A DNA stretch of 64,000 bases from Polytrichum commune. Its lineage: Eukaryota > Streptophyta > Polytrichopsida > Polytrichales > Polytrichaceae. A program made the translations under genes and the position numbers. The notes under the pieces were generated by a model. It ran no database searches. It had not been told where the DNA came from and saw only the letters and a program-made list of their open reading frames with translations. The stretch spans positions 32,428,001-32,492,000 of the forward strand of contig OX485803.1 of NCBI GenBank assembly GCA_950295325.1, written 5' to 3'. Numbering within the stretch: position 1 is the stretch's first letter; every line of letters starts with the position of its first letter. Below are positions 1-13,600 of the stretch, in pieces.

Positions 1-3000
1 CGATCTTTCCCCTTTGTTGATGCATTACACTGTATAGTATCCTATTATCATTTTGATTTTCAATTTTCAATTTTCTATGGACTTTTATTTTTACCTTAAA
101 TTGTATATCTATTCTTAAAAAAATCTTGAAAGTTTGGACTATAGTTTTGTGGCATATTTATCACAATTTCTTGAAGTTTGATGATTCTAAAGTAATTATA
201 AACAAATAAATATTTATAAATATTGCTTCATATTGATGTGATATTAAACTCATTAGCAACAACTTCTCTTTTAGGTGCAAAAAATCGAGGTCTAGAAAGT
301 TTAGTTTTTAGATGATCTAATGAAACCACAATATGCTTTATGAAGTTTAGAGTTAAAGTCCAAGCTTTGGGCACCGGTAGGCAAATATGTGATACCTATG
401 TGAGCCTTGTTCCATTTGGGCCCATGTAGTGTGGGAAATTGCATAATTACTTAGAAACATATTAGTGTCAACCAATAAGAGCAAAGGGCAATGAGGAGTA
501 TGCCAAAATTTATTTATAAGGTGATGAAGTTCTTTTAAGCATTTGTCAACTTCAATTGGGGCAGTTGGAGCCAATCATTCCTATTGATCCACACCATAAT
601 AATCTAGATTCATAGTAGAAACGTGCTTAGCTTAAAACCAAATTTGTGGGCATTAATCACACTAGTTGGGTCCCTAATGCGGGGAGCTCCATAAATACCT
701 AGAAATGAATCAACAACAACCATTGTGAACAAAGAATTTATCTGCACTAAACTACAATTAGAGTCCAAAGCATATCAAATTCCATTGGCGATGATGTCAC
801 ACCACTTTCTCAAGAAATTGTGTTGAGTCCAACTCTAATAAGATGTCCTCACATTAGATATAATTATATGTAAGATCTCACACTAAGAATGTAACAAGAA
901 GTTTTTTCTCACATTTTTGCCCGACTTGCTATTCAAGGAACTTCTAACACTCTTGTGTCAAAGTCCATTCAAAGAGCCATGACCGTATTTTTGGGGTGTT
1001 TATTTCGAAGGTTATGAAAATCTAGTCATCAAATCGAATTTGGGAGCATCTCAAAACATGTTACTTAAGTTGGGGAAAATTTGTTATGATTGTCAATGGC
1101 CATGTGATCGAGGGAACAAACCGAATGTGTAAATGGGTAACTTATGTGAAGCCAAATGTTAGTAGTGTGGCCCTTTAAACGCACTTTTGTTCACCTCAAT
1201 TGTTGCATCTAACTATGATTTCTCCATATTTATGACCGAATGCGAGATCATGGTTAGTGTAAATCTAAAGTATGATAGAAAAACTCCAAAGCTTAGGACC
1301 AATGAGGACGATATGGAATACATGCAAGCCCTAATTCCAACCATACCAAGATTGTATCAAGATTGGAGTCTACATTATGAGAAAAATAGAGCCTCAGTTG
1401 GCCTCAAGTTGGTTGGGGTCATGGGGGTCCTTGATGGTCGCAACTTGAGGGTCTATGCTTGAGGCGCATGACATTGAATTGATGTTGCATAGGTCCTTGT
1501 GGACACACATTCAATTGGACTTTGAGGGTGAGAGGGCGCAAACATGAGACCATGTCATGCTGGATGGGGTTTCCTGCAAATAAACAATGGCAATGGCGAA
1601 GACAATTGGACGGCTAGAGTGTGATTCGCGATGGCAATGGATGGTTTTAGTGGGTTTTGCAAGGGTTCAAATGTGAGGATTGTGAGGGTTTTGTGAGAGA
1701 ATTACAAGCATTTTGCAAGAGGGATGTGAGGCTTTGCAAAAGGGTTGTGAGGTTTTTGATATGGACTCAAATATTCAAAGCGTAATTTTGCTTCATCTCA
1801 CATATGCAGATGGCATTTGTATGCCATTACAACTTGAGGCGAATTCTTGGGTGACTATACAACCACGTGAGAAAGGCGGACATGCACGAGATGCAAGGAG
1901 GCACGGTGGAACTTCATTGACTTGGGTATATAAAGCAAGAGTTTTGAAGTTTAAAGCAGGTTGAGGTTCATCAAACATATGACAAATTCTAGTGCAACAC
2001 GCATACATGCATCGGCAATTACAACTTGATCCATGGGCACTTGCTATCGAGGCTACTTGCAATTGTAGGTATTATGTAACGCATTATGATTTAAGAAATT
2101 TTCTACTACTATTCTTAAAACTAGCATTTAATTGTGGATTATGCACAAATTCATATCCATCTTCTCATGAAGATTGGGTTCACCCCAACAACATCACAAA
2201 CGTAATATGTGTCGCCCATATTGAGACTGATGAAGCCACGAGGGACAATCGGACACATCGTCAATTGTTGGAAGATTCAAATTTTTTCTGCAATACATGG
2301 TATCAACTAGACATGGGAGTTTGCTATGGGTGTGTTAAATCCATTATTTAACCAAATTTAACGATCCAAGCTAGCCTTTACCAAACATGGCCACAACAAA
2401 ATCATTCAAAGCTTGCATGCAACTATATTCTATATCATCCATGAAGCATGCAATGAGAAGTAGGTCTACCCATATAAGTCGGTTTATGCCTTTTGGACTA
2501 AAGGTTAGTTAGTTTGTTGTTGTGCCCAACATACACAAAACACACAAAACTTGGGACTTCAAGGGTCTATTGGCAAAGGTATTTGACTCACTATTGAATA
2601 GTGGGTGGGATACAAAGATAGTTATGGGAGCATATGTAATCAATTGTATTATGGACAAGGATTTGGTGACTTTCAAATAGTATATTGAACGTTCAACAAT
2701 GTATGTTAACTTCCATTTTTATTGCTTGAGGTTGATTGATGGAATTTGGAAAGACATAGATCAACGGCAAGAAGTGTATCTAGTAACAATTGATTGCGAT
2801 ACAAATGCCTACTAGCAACAACTAGAAAGTGGGGCTTTCATCACATGAGGTCAAAAGTGAAGATGGCACTAGGATCAAGTGCACCAAAAGATTTTACACT
2901 CTAGAATTTTCACAGTGGCGGGCAACCAAATGAACAAGTTCACATTTGAATTCATGTTAGCTTCATCTTCATTTGTACTTTAGCTTCATATTGAACATAC

Positions 3001-3435
3001 AAAATTTAGTCAATGAATTCCTCACATTATTAAATTGCGTTTAGGTGAATAGGAAGAATGAAAGAGGAAAGTTAACAAGTGATGTGCTACCACCCAAGAA
3101 ACTCACGATTGTTCCAAAGTTGGATTAGAGTTGGCGTTTCAACTCACCTCATATGTGGAAGTGGCATGATCATTATTGGAAGGTGATGCCACTTTAATCC
3201 GCGATATGTACTTAGAACCTACTAGGTCACACTTCTCACACTACAATCTTGCATGTGCTTCAACACTCATTGCTATTGATGCTTCACTTCTTCTGTAACT
3301 AGAGTCTTTGCTGCAAATCCGTGTGCACTTGTTCAAAATTCCTCTTCCATAGCAACCTTTTCATGATCCTATGTACAAATGTTAGTATGTTTGAATTAAA
3401 GGACTTTTCGTTGATCTTCCTCAATGGTGAGTGTG
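1..3435. other. AT-rich intergenic DNA, no recognisable gene
   Basis: Only short open frames (under about 120 codons) without recognisable motifs or splice-consistent neighbours are present. Around 2560-2690 the plus strand reads for about 40 codons without a stop and could be old coding remnant, but I recognise no family. No RNA gene seen. Confidence 0.5.
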
Positions 3436-4569
3436 TCATTTATAGGCCAATTTAGTTGTGTAGTGGGAGTACTCCATCCCATGGCAACTCCAAATAGCAA
3501 GATCCCCATACTTCTCAACAAACCACACAATATGCCTTACAAACACATGTGCATTGTTTTGATATCCAAGAATAAGGAGTTGTTTTGATCTAATTTCATC
3601 TAACTTCAAGAACATTGGATCCTTGTTTTTTGCACGAGAATCAAGTGGAAGTTTGATGTTGCTATGGATCAAGTAGTATTCTCCAACAAAGTATCAATAA
3701 TGTAACATCATATAGCTATGGCAAACATTCAATCCGTATCCCATGGCCGCATGCAATCTTTGCACACGTTGAAGTTTTTTGGAATGCATCGTTCCAACCA
3801 AATTGAGTGATATTACTTCTCTCACAAGTGACAAGCATATCCCGAGTTGCCACTACCTTACCAACCTTATCAAGATTTATGTTTCTTACCACCATATCAA
3901 CTGATTGAAAAAAAAACCAAGAGTACATAAGACAATACTAGCTTCTTCTCTTGACAAAATGTGGACTAAAATCTTCCCTAATTCAATCCAAATCTCACAT
4001 GTACCATGCAAAGCGTTGCTTGCAATTGTTGGCAATGTTGTTAGTTTGAATTTGCTTCACTATGGCTGGGGCGATGATGGCGTGTGCCAAAAGTCTTTGC
4101 GTGACCGCTTGTCTGAAGGGTTTGATCACACCGGCCGCTTCTGGCACCATCCGTCAGCATCTCTAGCTGTAATAGTGTGAAAAATGGTGGGCCAACACCT
4201 CTTTCTCACCATAATCCTCAGCAATTTCACGGGTAGAACTGGACAGAATGTTTGGTGTGATCGGAGCATGAGAGAGAGAGAATGGATGTCCCTTTGAGCT
4301 TGTGTTTGCAACCTATAGCCGTGTGGAATGAGCTTCAATTGCCGCCACTTCAGTTGCAGTTTTAAGAGTTGTTTTTTAGTACCAACAATTTCTTTGTTGA
4401 CCTTCTCTAATTTTGGATGATGGACTTCAACAAGTGACTCTATTGCAGTTGCATGTTGTCTTTGTAAAGATTTGATGTTTGCCTCGAGGTTTATCTCAAA
4501 CTGCATGTTTTTTTTTAATGTTCTTTTGCCAATGATTTTGTTTGTTTGTTGACGATGTGATGCAATCAA
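3436..4569 (-). pseudogene. degenerate coding remnant, possibly transposon-derived
   Basis: Three minus-strand open segments lie in order (4569-4126, 3928-3716, 3672-3436), separated by stops or frame changes. The first has a charged, leucine-spaced stretch like a coiled coil (about residues 25-90: EINLEANIKSLQRQH, then LEKVNKEIVGTKKQLLKLQL). The last ends with a block containing VRHIVWFVEKYGDLAIW and GMEYSHYTTK, which resembles the C-terminal part of repetitive, uncharacterised transposon-associated proteins I have seen in other eukaryotes; I cannot name the family. The broken frame, lack of an overall ORF and repeat-rich surroundings argue for a decayed mobile-element gene. Alternative: unrelated chance ORFs, which is likely for the middle one. 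Confidence 0.35.
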
Positions 4570-4649
4570 GGCGTTGGATGGAATTGAATCACTCTTTAGA
4601 CTATATTATTCACCTCAGAGTAACAAAATTTCACATTTTATGGCTAGGA

Positions 4650-4829
4650 TTTTTTTTTGAGACAGAAGGCTGACAGGCCAACGCCAAAGCACAAGAGGCA
4701 GTTCACCACCTGGCAAGTTTTCCGTCAAGTAGAGAGGAGATTTCACAGCCGGGATTCGAACCGCCAACCTCTTCCTTGAGATTTGGGCATCTCTCCACCA
4801 TCATCCGGTAGTTAAAGGTCATATCGGAC
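4650..4829 (-). mobile_element. tRNA-derived SINE with poly(A) tail and 16-bp target duplication
   Basis: Read on the minus strand, the 180-bp element starts at 4829, has a perfect pol III B box (GGTTCGAATCC, 4762-4752) about 67 bases in, an A-box-like stretch upstream of it, a body unrelated to tRNA, and ends in a run of nine A at 4658-4650. It is flanked by an exact 16-bp direct repeat, CATTTTATGGCTAGGA, at 4634-4649 and 4830-4845. A B box, an A-rich 3' end and a long target duplication are the hallmarks of SINE retroposition by a LINE machinery. The perfect duplication suggests a fairly recent insertion. I saw no second copy in the window. Confidence 0.85.
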
Positions 4830-4845
4830 CATTTTATGGCTAGGA

Positions 4846-5893
4846 ATTGTTGTCTTTCAAACTGCAATTCCATACCCGCTGGATTGTAGTCTCTCATACT
4901 TGATTCTAATATTTTGTTCAATTTTAGACCCCTAATTATGAATTTTGTCTATAATTTTGTATCCAGGTCTGAAAAACTATGTGCACTCTGCATATTACAA
5001 GCATATCCCAATAATCCATCTTTACCGCCCCCCTATGAACTCTAGTAAAGATTTAATATGAGTGAATTGTGTTTTTCTTTGGGGGTTGAATCTAATGGAT
5101 AAATTGAACCATCCAACCATAAGTCAAGATTAGTGTGACCATCTTGTCTACACAGATGAGACACATTACATGAAATTTGTGCACCACGTGTGGCAGAGGG
5201 GTATTTGTTTAGGGGCTATTTACTTCCAAAGCATGAATGAAAGGTTCCCTTTAATTACTTAATTATCCAAAATGACCTATTTGTTTGCACCTTGTCATTG
5301 TTTATATTTCCCATGCCAATGAATTTTACTGTAGTATGTATTTCTACAAAAAATAAAAAAAAGTAATCCATGTCTATACGTATTATTACAAACACAATTA
5401 CATACAAGCCATTGCTGGAAACTTATGCTTGAGGATCATATCACAACACAACTTTGATCACATAACACATTCCTAGAACAAAACAAAAAAAGAATGACTC
5501 ACATGTGTTTACACATCAAACCCTAAACCCTAGGATCCTAAAATTTAACACCTATATTAATTCTACTAAAAAGTAATGGCCCACATCTTATACCTATCTA
5601 CTTTACTTGTAATGGGATTATCTACTTTCAATGGACCCTTCACTATTTGGAATTCCTTCATAGTATTTATTTCGTTTGAGCTTAATCCTCCCTATATTAT
5701 GCCATGGGTTGTTGTAAAATGGACTAAGTGCCCCACCCAAGGTTGTCTATGCTCATTGAATTCATAATTTTGGATTTGCTCAAGAAAGCATACATAAACC
5801 TTAAAGGTGCAGCAATGGCATGAAAGATGATGTAACAATAGTAGATGGCCAAGAACCGCGAGATTCAAATGGCGCAAAATTCCAGCGGGCAAC
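4846..5893. other. intergenic, nothing recognised
   Basis: AT-rich DNA with no supported gene, RNA or repeat; a short run of CCCTAAACCCTAGG near 5520 resembles interstitial plant telomere sequence. Confidence 0.4.
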
Positions 5894-5895
5894 TA

Positions 5896-6216
5896 CACTA
5901 AATAGGTAGATTAGTGTTGGAAACACTAATAGTCGACGAAAACGCTAAATGTAAATTGTCTCTATAGTGTTAGAACACTAAATGTCAACTCTAACACTAT
6001 TTGTACCAAGTAGTAACTTTAAATATTTACATGAGCGCATTTAGTGTTAGATGATATTTTGTAAATCTTGGAATGAAGAATTGAAGGAAGAAGAACATAA
6101 AAACCTCGTAAAAGGTATAATTTGTTCAAACCCTATTCAAACACTAATTGTAATATCAGTTGAAAATTAGTGTTTTAGGTAACTATTGCATCTAACACTA
6201 ATCTACCTATTTAGTG
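5896..6216. mobile_element. mariner/Stowaway-like MITE, TA target site
   Basis: The 321-bp element has near-perfect terminal inverted repeats of about 26 bp (CACTAAATAGGTAGATTAG at the left, its complement at the right, one mismatch after base 23). A TA dinucleotide flanks each end (5894-5895 and 6217-6218), as expected for Tc1/mariner-type transposition. It has no coding capacity. The same first nine bases, CACTAAATA, also begin the 372-bp MITE family found further right, but the internal sequence is different. Confidence 0.75.
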
Positions 6217-6218
6217 TA

Positions 6219-9200
6219 GCTTAGTTGATGAAGATGTGCGGCAAATGAATGTCATCAATGTAAAACTTGTGAGTTGGCAACTTGTCAGAATGTCATGAGT
6301 GCGATCGTTACCCACAATGTGATTTGGGACATTGATTTGAACAAAGCCCGCCCATTGTTGCTTGCCTGCACTTGGCAGTTGGGTGACAATAAGCCATTTT
6401 TGACGGCCTTTTCCAGACTTCGTATTTTTCCTAATGGTTTCTTAAACTATGAAGAGATGTTTTTGTGAGTTAGGATCACTGAAATTTCTCGATACAATAG
6501 TTGCACTTCATTAGGATGCATTTGGCTTGATCCTTAATGCTAAAGCATTTGGTCCAATGTTATGTACTCAACCAATAGGTTCATTTGCTTTTACAGTTTC
6601 TATCGATATTAAACTCTGTTGCACTTGTAAATTATCCTTGAGGCTAATCATATCAATGTATGTATATGTTAAATAATATATTTGACACATGGTTTTATCT
6701 TCATGGCAAACAAAATCATTATCAAAGCCCCAATGTTGGTCTATATTTACATTCCAACCCCATGCATCTAGATTGTCTTGAGATATTTGAAACAAATAAC
6801 TTTTGGATGTTAGAGTGCATGTTTTGTATGAGATACCATGCTTAGGACATCATAGCTTGCAACTTGCCTTCATCAATTCAAGCGCAACATGCAATCCATG
6901 GCCATCAAGAATGAATATTTGTGGATTTGTTGGTGAGACCTCTTCAAATTTTCTTGCATGGTTGATAGATTGAGATATTATGAAAAAAATCAAACATCCG
7001 TTCATTTAAAATTTCGGTTGCATTGCCATTGAAACAACACTATCCTAATCTATCTTTGCCATCATTCATCCCAAATTTGATTGGAATAAACACGTCATTC
7101 AAGTTATGTAGGCTTTGGATGTGTGTGTTTCCAATGAATAAAAACATATCTTTCACATCCAAACTCTGCGCTCATTTCATGTCATGAGTGTAGTTGCCAA
7201 AATGTTCCACCAACCATTGATTCCATCAATGATTCCATTTGAATATCACCCACAAAGCCACACGGTTCCATCCACACAAAACCAATATATAATGATTTTC
7301 ATCCAAAATTCACATATCATATAATAATAAAAATTGACAGTCAATTCTCGTTCACTAAGGGGATAGATATCAGGAAGGGGGTCGCTCATAGGTACAACTA
7401 ACTCAAGGAAAGAAGGAAGAATAAGAAACAATAGATTTATGTGTAAAGTCTCTCAAAGAGGGACACAATTGTGGGTTGAATCCATCTTTTGAGATACTTT
7501 CTATTACAAGCTCATCATGTTTTGAAACATGTTTTGAAAGTTGGGTGAAATTTCTTGGACTTCCTCTTGTCATCTTGAAAACTTTGAGAAAACTTTAGAA
7601 TCTAAAATAATGGTTGAACTTGGGGACATGTCATCCTAAATCCCAAATCAGCCTATGCATGGCCAACTTGGCATACACATTCTAGTAAGTTGGTTTTTAA
7701 TAGCCCAACATCACTCTTTGAGTTTGATAGTTTAAGCTTCAAGAAAACTTGGATGACTTTATGCATAAAGTCTTAAAGCCACGTTTTAGACAACTCAATG
7801 TGAAGGTGATGGCAATATTGTTACGCATAACTCTACTATGTTCCGGGTCCTTTGAAATTATTGCTTTCCCCTAAATCTCAATATCTACTAAAAGTAACAA
7901 AGTAGACATATTTGTGGGATTTGTGTTGATATCGTAGACATGCTACTAACCGTGCATATTTGGGTTTCAAATGGTTTTCCACAAGGTGGGTTAAATCTTT
8001 TTTAAATTTTTTTAAAAATTTGTAATTAGTAAATGAGATGAGAGTATTGTGGTAAAATGAAATGACAATTGTATTTGAAAAGTTGTAACCTTTCTACAAT
8101 CAAGTTCACAACTATATGCATCAATGTGTGATCAATGTGCCATTCACTAACCGTGCATGTTAGGTTTCACTAAAGGAGCTACAAATGTTGCCCTCTTCTT
8201 TGTAGGCATAGGAAATTGATGAGGTTTTGATATTGTCCTTTTGACTTGTGTAGCCATTTTCTTCTCAAGTTGTTGTTGAAATTTTTGCTTCTTTTTTGGC
8301 CATGGCAAGGTCTGCTCTTTTCATTTTCATCAAATTGCTACATCTACACCTTGCTATGTGATTCGACTGAAGGAAACTCCATGATGAGTGTGAGTTGACA
8401 GTGATGTTTTAGGTCATTGGCGCGGTCATGATTGAGTTTGAGAGACATCGGACGGTTGAGATTGCATGTGATATAATTTGACGGCCGAGATTATAAGTAC
8501 ACGGTAAGTGGCATGGTGGAGTATCGTGACATGCACGGTAAGTGGTGCTGCACGGTTAGTAGCATGTCTACGATAGTTGGGTCTAGCTTTTTGCTCAACC
8601 CAATTCTCAACATGAGTCTCAAGCCTCACCTCCAAACAGTGTTGCCATGTAGGCATCCATATCTTATTGGGGACTTAGGACTGGTGTGAAGTGATTAGTC
8701 CCAATTTCCATCGTCTCAACGGTTGAGATTGCATGGATCGACCTCAAGTGACTTGGGACTTAAGACTTTGGACCCGCCCCCCTAAGCTAAAACTTCAAAC
8801 ACGTTCCGGGAAGAAAGCACACAAGCATTGAGATGTGTGATTTTCACCTTGTGTAGGTATACACACGTAGGATAACTCTCCCCATAGTCCCTTCATTAAT
8901 TGGCCGGTTGGTTGTTGAGAATACCAACCTACCGCCTACCCACCACATAAGTACACCTTTTATTCCGGATAGTGTGGACCACACTAATCTAAACGTTCAC
9001 ACTTTCCATTGAATACGAAACATATCAATCATAAACTCAAAAGCAACATTTGCTTCATGCAACATAGTGGTGTGTACGGATATGTACTCAAATTTTAAAG
9101 CAAAATTAACGCTTACAAAGTTGAGCATTAGGAAATTTTCTTGAAAGAGAATAAAATCAAATGTAGATTGGTGTGTATATATCAAAACATGATTCATTCT

Positions 9201-12070
9201 CAATGTGACATGTATCTTTTTACAATTCGTTTTTAATAAGAAACCCTACTATATACTATTCAAATTAGGTGTTTCCTGATGAGAAGGGTGACACAAACCT
9301 TAAGGTAGACAAACATGTGTTATTTGAATGCTTTTTTCTTTTTGCACCCACTTCTCGTAGGGTGTGAAACACACAACTAGTGCGAGATGATTAACAAATC
9401 TAAATCATGTTTGTAACCCTTTGCCTCATACTCTTCGGAGCTCGTATAAATATCTTATTCCTCATCAAAGTGAAGACTTTCATGCTCATTAAGCGGTCAT
9501 ATAGTGAAGCTCCCACCCCCAAAAAACAAAAAACAAAAATAAAAATAAAAATCATGCTGGATATTAAACCTAGTATGGTCAGCTTGTTTTGAGCACATAC
9601 TCAAATCTCTTTCAAACACGTGTCTTTTTGGTGTCAAGTTCTTAGATCCACACGCGGTTCCACGAAGCACTCAAAATATAAAGGCCCAAATTATTGTTGT
9701 GTTCAATTTAGACACGTCTACCTTACGTCCTACTAGAAGCTGGACTTTGGCTTGGATTGTTGAAGACTTTTGGGGATTTGATATGCTGCCCACAAGGACA
9801 TTAGCCATAACTCGGGCAGGTCTTTGGGCGGCCAACTTTGTTGAGAAGATATTTGGCCGACACCGTGGGTGGCATAACTTAGTTACTTACACCAACTTAT
9901 AACTTAACTTATTACACCAATAACTTTAGGGGATGGGAGCATGGGGCCCGACTCATTAGGTCATATAATAAGGCCCCATGCTTTGGTTTTATTGTGCCAA
10001 CACTCATACTATTCTTACTTATTTTAGAGTAAACGGAAACCCGGTGATTCCAAACTCACCATCATCTTTATGGGCAACGTGAAGTACATATACTAAACAT
10101 TTGATTTAGTGTGACCCACACTACTCTTCATTGACTCACATGAATTGCCTTGCGTTCACTAGGTGATGACTAGAGAGGGTGTCATGTGACGCTTGGTGAC
10201 AAGTCACGAAATACCACTCTAATATACATGACACACTAGATAAGGTGTTTAGTGTACTTATAATTATTCGTCTATAGTCTAAGCTCTGTAATATCGTGCT
10301 CGTGGAAACCATAGTGCACGTGATATTAAGGAGTTTTGTAGTGTTAACATGGATGCGTGATAAAAGAAAATTAGTGTAGCATGTGACAATATGAAGTAAC
10401 ACAAAATCAACATTGCATTAGTTACAAGGATGAAAATGTGTTGTGTGAGAGCATGTGGTTTGACTTCTTTTGGTGGTTTATTTTAATGTCAAAACCTATG
10501 ATATACGGCAGGGACATTTGATACCAAGGAGTTAGATTTAAACTGAGAACATTTGTTCCCTAGGGTTTCGGGATATAAGAGGAGTGACATTACGGAATTT
10601 ATAATGTACATGTGGACATCAAATACAATGGAGGCGGTTGGACACCTATTGTTGGAAATATTTTGGTGAGGTCCTTGATTGGGAGTGATGATTGATGGTT
10701 ATCATGCCTCTTCAATACAAATCTCTTTGGCAAATGGGGTTTACGATTCATGTGAGTCATGTAAGGGGGTCTACTTGAACTTGTTTCCTATAGGTTTATG
10801 GTTAATACATATCTAAGCTATTTGAATACTATTCTTTGGTGTGTGGTTTAGTGAAATTCAAAGAACAAACACCACAAGGACACATGTTCAAAAGAGATTG
10901 GACTATGTTTTCAAAATTTAGTTACTTACTCCACACTCAATAATATACACAAGTGGGAGTACCTATGCATTTATATAAACAATCAACAAACACACACTTT
11001 TGATAATTATATATAAATTAGCGGGGGGTCCAATTTCTCAATCCCATTTCTTTTGACGCTTCATTGTAGATTTGCTGATGCAACCCAAGTTTCGTTGTGT
11101 AGGTCTAAGTTTGGAGAACATAAAATATGAACTGAATTACACCCACACACCTTTTCACTAGTGTAGGTAACAATGTTTGAGCATGCACTAAACTTACCAT
11201 CTTCGAGTGGTTATGGAAAGAGTATGACCCCCCAAAGAGACTCTTTGAATGTATGCCCCGTGTTCAATGTCAGGCAACTTGGTCTTACAACCAATCATGT
11301 TGGTTTGGTATATAGGTGAATGGACGGTGTCATCAATCAACATCAATAATGGCATCAAAGAACCACATGTGGGCATCAACATTGTAATACCACTCAAATA
11401 TTGATATTTGGTGGGTATGTCAAGGTGAGAGAATCTTTGTATACTCAAGTTATAGTTATTGTTTGAATCAATACTAGTCAAGCCATATTGATACTAGAAC
11501 GATTTTGCCTAGCTATGAAAAGTTCCTGCATGATATACATACTCGAATGGTGTCGAAAACAGAAATATTCTCAAATACCCATACCCCTAGTGATATCAAA
11601 AATTTGTTAAATCCTCATTATAGACACCCAAATGGTTTTTAAAAACAACACTACGAGTCCAAACAGTGGTTACAACATCCACATTGATTGTGGCCAGACA
11701 CACGTATTCTGCATACAAAGTGCATGATGTAATTGGACACACTCTACTTATGTCTTTTGATATGTCTGCCAAGTTCAAACTCTACTGGACCATTTAAGAC
11801 TAAGTCATTAAAGAAACTAAAACAGAATACTTATTTTTTACGAACATAGTGTAGTTTAACAGTTGAAGTACTCAAATATGCATTCGGGAATATTCTGGAA
11901 CATTGATTACAAATGAGTACACATGTTAATACATGCATATGAAATGCATGCACACATTACAATGAATGCACGGCATTATTTGCATGTGCACATTAAATTG
12001 CAAAAAAGACTGCCGTCTTTGTCACCGAGCATAATAATCATAAGCATAAGAATCCACGAGAATTCAAGAA
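6219..12070. other. intergenic, no gene recognised
   Basis: No ORF longer than about 95 codons and no recognisable domain. 8480-8775 shares phrases (CTCAACGGTTGAGATTGCA, GACTTGGGACTTA) with the dispersed family described at 48830 and 60430. The rest is unannotated AT-rich sequence. Confidence 0.5.
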
Positions 12071-12980
12071 TTTAATGTAAAATGCTACACCTGGAGTGGT
12101 GGAGAGCTATGAGATTGAATAAGCAAGCATGTCTTCCCAAAACGAACATTCATACAATTGGGGACTTCCCATTCATGCAGTGATTGGGGGAGATTTTTGG
12201 GCATAATCGGTTGAGATCCTAGTGTTTGCAAGTTCAACCGGTTACATGTTGACATCCTCCAGTTTTCCTTTATTAAATTGGGGTATATGTTTTATAAATT
12301 CCTCCAAAATGATCAGTAATTTTCCTGCAGTTTTGAACTTCAACTGGTTATTTCTCAAACTTCACCGGTTCATTTGTAACTAAGTGCCGGTTCTCCTTGA
12401 TCATTGTTCCCATGTACGAGGGTGACATTGCAAGCATATGAGTCCTAGGCAATCGTCAAGTGTCGGCGAGAGAAATACGCAAATCTAGCATTGTAGTAGA
12501 TTTACATAGTCTGCATAGTGATGTAGGACAATTTCTTAGTGACGCGTGTCACTTGCCGTTAACTCGCATGCTTGTAGTGTGATGATACATAGTGTTGGTT
12601 TTGGGTATCCCTACCTTATGTGATAAACTTAGACGCTCATCCACGTGGGTGGAATTAACATAAAATGCTACACTTGGAGTGACGGAGAGCTATGAGATTG
12701 AATAAGTAAGCATGTATTCCCAGAACAAACATCATATAATTGGGGACTTCTCATGTACGAGGGTGACACTACAAGCATATGAGCCCTAAGCAATCGTCAA
12801 GTGTCGGTGAGAGACATACACGAATCTACCACTGTAATAGATTTGCATAGTCTGCATAGTGACGTAGGACAATTTCTTAGTTTGCCATTAACTCGCATGC
12901 TTGTAGTGTGATGATACATAGTGTTGGTTTTGGGTATCCCTACCTTATGTGATAACTTAGACGCTCATCCACGTGGGTGG
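12071..12980 (+). repeat. local direct duplication, second unit internally deleted
   Basis: Unit A (12071-12652) and unit B (12653-12980) are adjacent direct copies. Both run from ATGCTACACCTGGAGTG-like sequence to CTCATCCACGTGGGTGG. Unit B lacks the A segment at about 12180-12412 and a further short piece near 12540-12555. No coding sequence is evident in either unit. Point differences are scattered, so the duplication is not brand new. Confidence 0.85.
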
Positions 12981-13259
12981 CTTCATAGGTGGACATGTGG
13001 CGCATTCCACCACCATCACTTAAGAATAACATGCGAAAAGACATCGCATGTCCAACCCTTTGGAGCCCTAATAAGAGCCACTTAATAAAAACCCTTCGAG
13101 ATCTCATCACATGCGAAAACCCTCCCTCCCAACACTAGTTTGGCGACCCTTGATCTGCATGACACACACGCATTAACCCTTCAGCTCGAAAGTGAACTAA
13201 AGGCCTTCCGTCCTTCACCTCGAGCGAGCTCAATCCTCGAGTCGAATTCCGAGGCATGT

Positions 13260-13600
13260 TCACGGAGGCACACATGAAGCTCCGGTAGGAGCTGCTGGCA
13301 GTAACTTAAGCTGAGGAAACGCCATGGGACTTGCCTTGCCGGATCTGCAATGTGCCGAGTTTATTATTACAACAACTCCACGACATGAAAGGAGGGCAAA
13401 ATGCTTGTAAGGTATGTGGCAATTCCGACCGTTGGATCGAATCGGGGACCGTGTCATTTGTTTCGTCGTTGCGAATCATGCAAATTCTCATGTCCAAGTT
13501 CCCGAATCGGGGTTGAGATGCAAAAGTTATGGGAGGTCAAAGTGAAGATTCTCGATGTGGGTCCCCTTCCGTGTTGTGGTAACAAGTAAAACCCATAATG
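13260..13600 (+). pseudogene. possible broken cysteine-rich (zinc-binding-like) fragment
   Basis: The plus strand reads CRICN, then 20 residues later CKVCGNSDRW in one frame (from 13331), and after a frame change reads CESCKFSC and ends CCGNK (to 13589). Several CxxC pairs over about 80 codons across two frames would fit a frameshifted zinc-finger gene fragment. I recognise no family and the pattern could be chance. Local composition is less AT-rich than its surroundings, which mildly supports former coding sequence. Confidence 0.2.

Noticed and set aside
4752-4762. True tRNA gene at the B box
   Set aside because: No cloverleaf can be drawn around it; the poly(A) tail and target duplication show a SINE.
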